Shown here: positions 60,740 to 64,000 of the stretch, one piece after another
Layout of the letters: the number at the start of each line of letters is the position of its first letter
How positions within the stretch are numbered: position 1 is the first letter of the stretch
Assembly: GCA_934045075.1 (NCBI GenBank)
Contig: OW203750.1
Span: 6,405,410-6,469,409, forward strand
Source: Yponomeuta sedellus
Lineage: Eukaryota; Arthropoda; Insecta; Lepidoptera; Yponomeutidae
Direction: 5' to 3'
DNA: 64,000 bases
Notes under the pieces: generated by a model
What the model saw: the letters and a program-made list of their open reading frames with translations, nothing else
Database searches by the model: none
Told to the model about the DNA's origin: nothing
Position numbers and translations under genes: made by a program

Positions 60740-63259
60740 CACTGCGCCTCGCCGTAACCAATATTGGCCATAATGTCGAAGCTCTGCAAATTCACGTCCA
60801 ACTGCTGCAGATCCTCCAGCTGGGGCAGAGCGTTGTGCTGGGAGACCAGGTCGCACACGTCGGCCTCGTTCTTCGGCTTGAAAATGCCCAGGTCTTGGCC
60901 GCTAAACACTTTGCAGAAGGTCTTCCGCGACGCCGGCTCGACGCCCGCCGCCTTTGTGTCCTTCACGTATTTGTTATACAACTGATACTGGTTCTTCACG
61001 TCTTCGCAGTCGATGTACATTCTCGTGGACATGTTGCGGCACACGTGGCATTTCGGATGGGTCTTCGGCAGCTCCTCTATGTAGGTGTGAACGCTCAGCG
61101 CCTTGAACGGTGTCTTCTTTCTCAGTCTGTAATTGAAATAGGAAATTTATTGTACAGTGCTACACAAGAAATAAGTCTCGCGGATGTACCTGCGCAGATG
61201 ACCAAAATTTGGATGTGCGGCAAGTTGATTGACCAATCAGATAGTTTCATTTTATGGCAGGCCGCTGGCCTTTGTTGCTATTGGTTGATTCAACGTCATC
61301 GATGCAGGTGACTATTAAGTAGTTTGGCAATATTAGCGTGAGCGTAATAAGTAGCGCTATTACGGCAATCAATTCTGCACCTTAACCGTATCGGTTAAAG
61401 ATCATGTTGAATGTGCTTATAGCTTTGGGTACTTTGGTTACACTTCTTCCTAGTCTGCGCGAACGTAGATTCCCGAAGGGACTTTTATGATGTGTAGTAC
61501 TGTACTAGCTTGTGCAAGCGGCTTCGTCTGCGCAGGATTAGTATTTCGAGTAGCTTATTACTAGCGTGGCGTAGAAAAGTGCTAACATTATGGCGTTAAA
61601 ATTATCACATAAATAGTTTTTGGGTCGCATTTGAAAAATATAACAGCCTGACAATTAAGGTACAGCGATATCTTTCCGATGTAAAAACTAACTGCAAAGT
61701 AGGTACTCGGGGCTGCAAGTGATGCAAATTACTTCAGCTAGATGTCGCTGCCTGTACGTAATACAGAGTGTTGTAAACAGGTTCGAAATTTCACTGATGC
61801 TGGTGAGTCGCCCATTAGCTCAGTTGAGAGGGCGCTGGCATGGATAGCCAGAGGTCGCGGGTTCGACTCCCGGCATGGGTGGAATTTTTAGCCTCTAAAT
61901 AGGTTTTTAAGATATTAAGGTGTTATAAGGCACTATAATTACATAATATTGTCAACATAAGAAATACGATACCTAAGCACTGCGGAGCCTTAATTATAGG
62001 CCTTCAGGTGGCTATTGCGGTGTGCTCCTATAAACTATATTCAACGATCATATGTATGTTATCATATGTGTAACTTTAGCGGTTTTGAATAGTTCTGAAG
62101 AGCTCGTAGATGGTAGATATGTTCCTGCTTACTTGACACTTATCGTCATATTTTGGACAAATAAGACAATATTTTTATGAATACTAGCCTATATGTAAAA
62201 ACCTATTTACAGGCTAAAAATTCCACCCATGCCGGGATTCGAACCCGCGACCTCTGGCTATCCGTGCCAGCGCTCTTTCCAACTGAGCTAATGGGCGACT
62301 CACCGGCATCAGTGAAATTTCGAACCTCTTTACACTATTGTCTGTATAACGTACTCTGTATATTTAGCCTCTAATTAGGTTTTTAAAATTGTCCTTAGCA
62401 CGGGTTAGTGCATTAAAAATACCGCTGGACCGCTCGACCTACCGACCGGAGGACCGACCGACCCACCGACCGGAGGACCGACCGACCCACCGACCGGAGG
62501 ACCGACCGACCAACCAACCGGAGGACCGACCGACCAACCCACCGGAGGACCGACCGACCCACCGACCGGAGGACCGAGCGACCCACCGACCGGAGGACCG
62601 ACCGACCCACCGACCGGAGGACCGACCAACCAACCGACCGGTGGACCGACCGACCAACCGACCGGAGGACCGACCAACCGACAGACAGGTTAGGGAGTCA
62701 ACAATCAGTGACTTCCTAACACCGACACGTTAAGGAGAAGAAAATAAAATAAAATTATAAACCTCGGTTGTTCGTCGTGACCGCTCATCAACCAGCACCT
62801 GACCATGGCCTCTTTAATGCCCAGCGTGTTCAGAAACATGACACGGCAAACTGGCACCCTTTCCTCGTCGTAATAGAGGTGATATTTCTTCGAATCGCCC
62901 TTCCTCGAGACCTCGCCCTTGTGCTTCGCGCGTCTGCGTTTCGGCGGCATAGAGTCGACCAGTGACCGCACGAAGTTCTTTTTGCTGAGCCAATCGAGGT
63001 CGTTCCAGAAGTGCAGGAAGATTTTCTGCCTTACGTCCGGTTTGAATAGGGTGCAGTTTCGCGTGAGGCCCTTGGCGCAGTACTCGGATCGGCATGGGGG
63101 GCCGATTTTGCGCTCGGACTTCGGCACGTCCTGGACCCACTTCTCCTTGTCCTCGAGCTGGGTTTTCGCCTTGCGGAAGCCGAAGTAGCTTTGGCCGGTC
63201 ATGCGCTTCGCTTTCTCCTCCCTGCGGCGTTCCGATTTCAGCTTCGCCTCCTGCTTTTT
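60740..63259 (-). CDS. Multi-copy arthropod protein family, two internal exons
   Basis: Exons 63259-62763 and 61126-60740, GT-AG, phase 2 junction, about 295 codons. The start lies beyond the window (63259 follows a clear acceptor TCTCTCCGTTGCAG), and a GTGAGG donor at 60739 suggests more exons; if unspliced, the frame stops at TGA 60736-60738. Exon 1: Lys/Arg-rich coiled start, then CAKGLTRNCTLFKPDVRQ, IFLHFWNDLDWLSKKNFVRS, PPKRRRAKHKGE, VCRVMFLNTLGIKEAMVRCW. Exon 2: LRKKTPFKALSVHTYIEELP, CHVCRNMSTRMYIDCEDVKN, KTFCKVFSGQDLGIFKPKNE, DVCDLVSQHNALPQLEDLQQ. I recognise this from many uncharacterised arthropod proteins present in high copy, perhaps transposon-derived. Biochemical role unknown. 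Some of the typical D.C..C Cys are changed. Confidence 0.75.
61670..61915 (+). mobile_element. SINE family C, full length
   Basis: TACAGCGATATCTTTCCGAT, AGATGTCGCTGCCTGTACGT, tRNA-like TTAGCTCAGTTGAGAGGGCG, box B GGGTTCGACTCCCGG, tail TTTTTAGCCTCTAAATAGG. It is in the intron of the 60.7-63.3 kb gene. Confidence 0.85.
61920..62185. other. Intron, unassigned
   Basis: No exon or repeat boundary recognised. Confidence 0.4.
62190..62425. mobile_element. SINE C inverse copy plus direct tail
   Basis: 62195-62355 is inverse (ACCTATTTACAGGCTAAAAA to TTACACTATTGTCTGTATAA). 62360-62420 is a direct tail (TTTAGCCTCTAATTAGG, TGTCCTTAGCACGGGTTAG, TGCATTAAAAA). Confidence 0.8.
62430..62690 (+). repeat. 24-bp minisatellite, about ten units
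   Basis: The unit GACCGACCGACCCACCGACC plus GGAG is repeated with point variants. It keeps several frames open on both strands, so the predicted Pro/Thr/His/Arg and Gly/Arg/Ser/Val peptides are artefacts of the repeat. It starts directly after a SINE C tail. Confidence 0.9.
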
Positions 63260-63269
63260 CTGCAACGGA

Positions 63270-63605
63270 GAGAGGATAAGAGATAAGATAAGACAAGATA
63301 AAAATATTCTTTATTGTACACACCAGAAATAAATACAGAGACAATAGTTACAAAAGTTATGTATGAATATTAGTTGTAAGTCAGTTTATGTACATATTCT
63401 TCCTATGTACTTCATGCACACCTACCTACCTACTCTCTTCATCTTTCAGTTCTATCCATCCCAAGTTTGTCTGGAAGAGATCGCTTTTGGCGATAAGACC
63501 ACCAATTGTATACGGCAATAGCTTAGATGTGTAAGCCTTTTTTATGTATATTGTTTTCTGGTGTGTACAATAAAGAGCTCTAATCTAATCTAAGCTAATC
63601 TTATT
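63270..63605. mobile_element. Inverted LINE-type 3' tails
   Basis: 63290-63345 has ATTCTTTATTGTACACACCA (inverse tail) and 63550-63600 has TTTCTGGTGTGTACAATAAA followed by CTAATCTAATCTAAGC (direct tail). They are two LINE 3' ends in opposite orientation with AAGATAAGATAAG simple repeats at the edge. Confidence 0.55.
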
Positions 63606-63699
63606 ATGTATTGCTGAGAAGCACCCCTTTGTACGTGTTATTTGTTACGCAATGTTCCGTTAAATGTTCCGTGTGCAATAAAGTATTACACCAATAATA

Positions 63700-64000
63700 A
63701 TAAGCATTAAAAATAATATAATCGTGTGGGTACAGCGATATCATGCCGATGGAAAAACCGAACTGCACAGTAGAGACTCGGAGCTGCAAGTGATGCAAAT
63801 CACTTCAGCCAGATGTCGCTGCCTGTACGTAATACAGAGAGTATTGTAAAGAGGTTCTAAATTTCACTGATGCCGGTAGTCGCCCATTAGCTCAGTTGGG
63901 AGCGCTGGCACGGATAGCCAGAGGTCTCGGGTTCGAGTCCCGGCATGGGTGGAATTTTTAGCCTATAAATAGGTTTTTAAAATTGTCCTTAGCACAGGTT
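63700..64000 (+). mobile_element. SINE family C, full length, cut by window edge
   Basis: GTGGGTACAGCGATATCATG, AGATGTCGCTGCCTGTACGT, TTAGCTCAGTTGGGAGCGCT (one unit shortened), GGGTTCGAGTCCCGG, then the TGTCCTTAGCACAGGTT tail at the window end. Confidence 0.85.

Noticed and set aside
60670..61311. 213-codon plus-strand open frame
   Set aside because: A shadow of the minus-strand exon at 60740-61126, whose GC-rich codons leave the opposite strand open.
62389..62733. 114-codon Pro/Thr/His/Arg-rich open frame
   Set aside because: It is produced entirely by the 24-bp minisatellite; several other frames on both strands are equally open.
1..64000. CRISPR arrays, bacterial defence or phage modules
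   Set aside because: No direct-repeat/spacer pattern, no operon-like gene packing and no ribosome-binding sites; introns and retroelements show a eukaryotic nuclear genome.

Overview
This window looks like a piece of a lepidopteran (moth or butterfly) nuclear genome. The evidence is the intron-rich gene structure with GT-AG junctions, an insect-type carboxylesterase, animal TMEM26 and MOCS3 homologues, C2H2 zinc-finger genes, and a very dense load of short repeats: tRNA-derived SINEs, many MITEs, LINE 3' ends, one Copia element and one mariner. There is no sign of a bacterial, viral or plasmid replicon. The species cannot be named from the sequence alone.

Layout. 1-3.0 kb holds MITEs: a Harbinger-like copy cut by the window edge, two copies of a hairpin-rich element at CTAG sites, and a Mutator-like MITE carrying a SINE. 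3.0-5.8 kb is AT-rich with no gene seen. 5846-9384 is a young Copia LTR retrotransposon (190-bp LTRs, 5-bp target duplication) that is internally deleted. 9699-10280 (+) and 15304-15867 (-) are two small five-finger C2H2 genes facing each other. 16869-22330 (+) is a complete three-exon secreted carboxylesterase-family gene of 548 aa whose catalytic Ser and His are both replaced. 23287-46614 (-) is a nine-exon TMEM26 gene of 404 aa, tail-to-tail with the esterase; its introns are full of SINEs, LINE ends, hAT/TTAA/Harbinger-type MITEs and foldbacks. 47-56 kb is intergenic and repeat-rich, with a LINE end split by a MITE and an inverted-duplicated mariner. 56709-58489 (-) holds the last two exons of a MOCS3-type sulfurtransferase (the rhodanese domain). 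60740-63259 (-) holds two internal exons of a multi-copy arthropod protein family of unknown function.

Functional reading. The genes do not form an operon-like unit. The best-supported biology is a probable pseudo-esterase, a TMEM26 membrane protein with an in-frame UGA before a further 47 charged codons, and a MOCS3 rhodanese domain carrying a Gly-Thr-Val repeat insertion next to a decayed partial exon copy. The rest is a layered record of transposition. Several insertions can be dated relative to each other because they interrupt one another, and target duplications are visible for Copia, three hAT-like, one Mutator-like, one TTAA and two Harbinger-like families.
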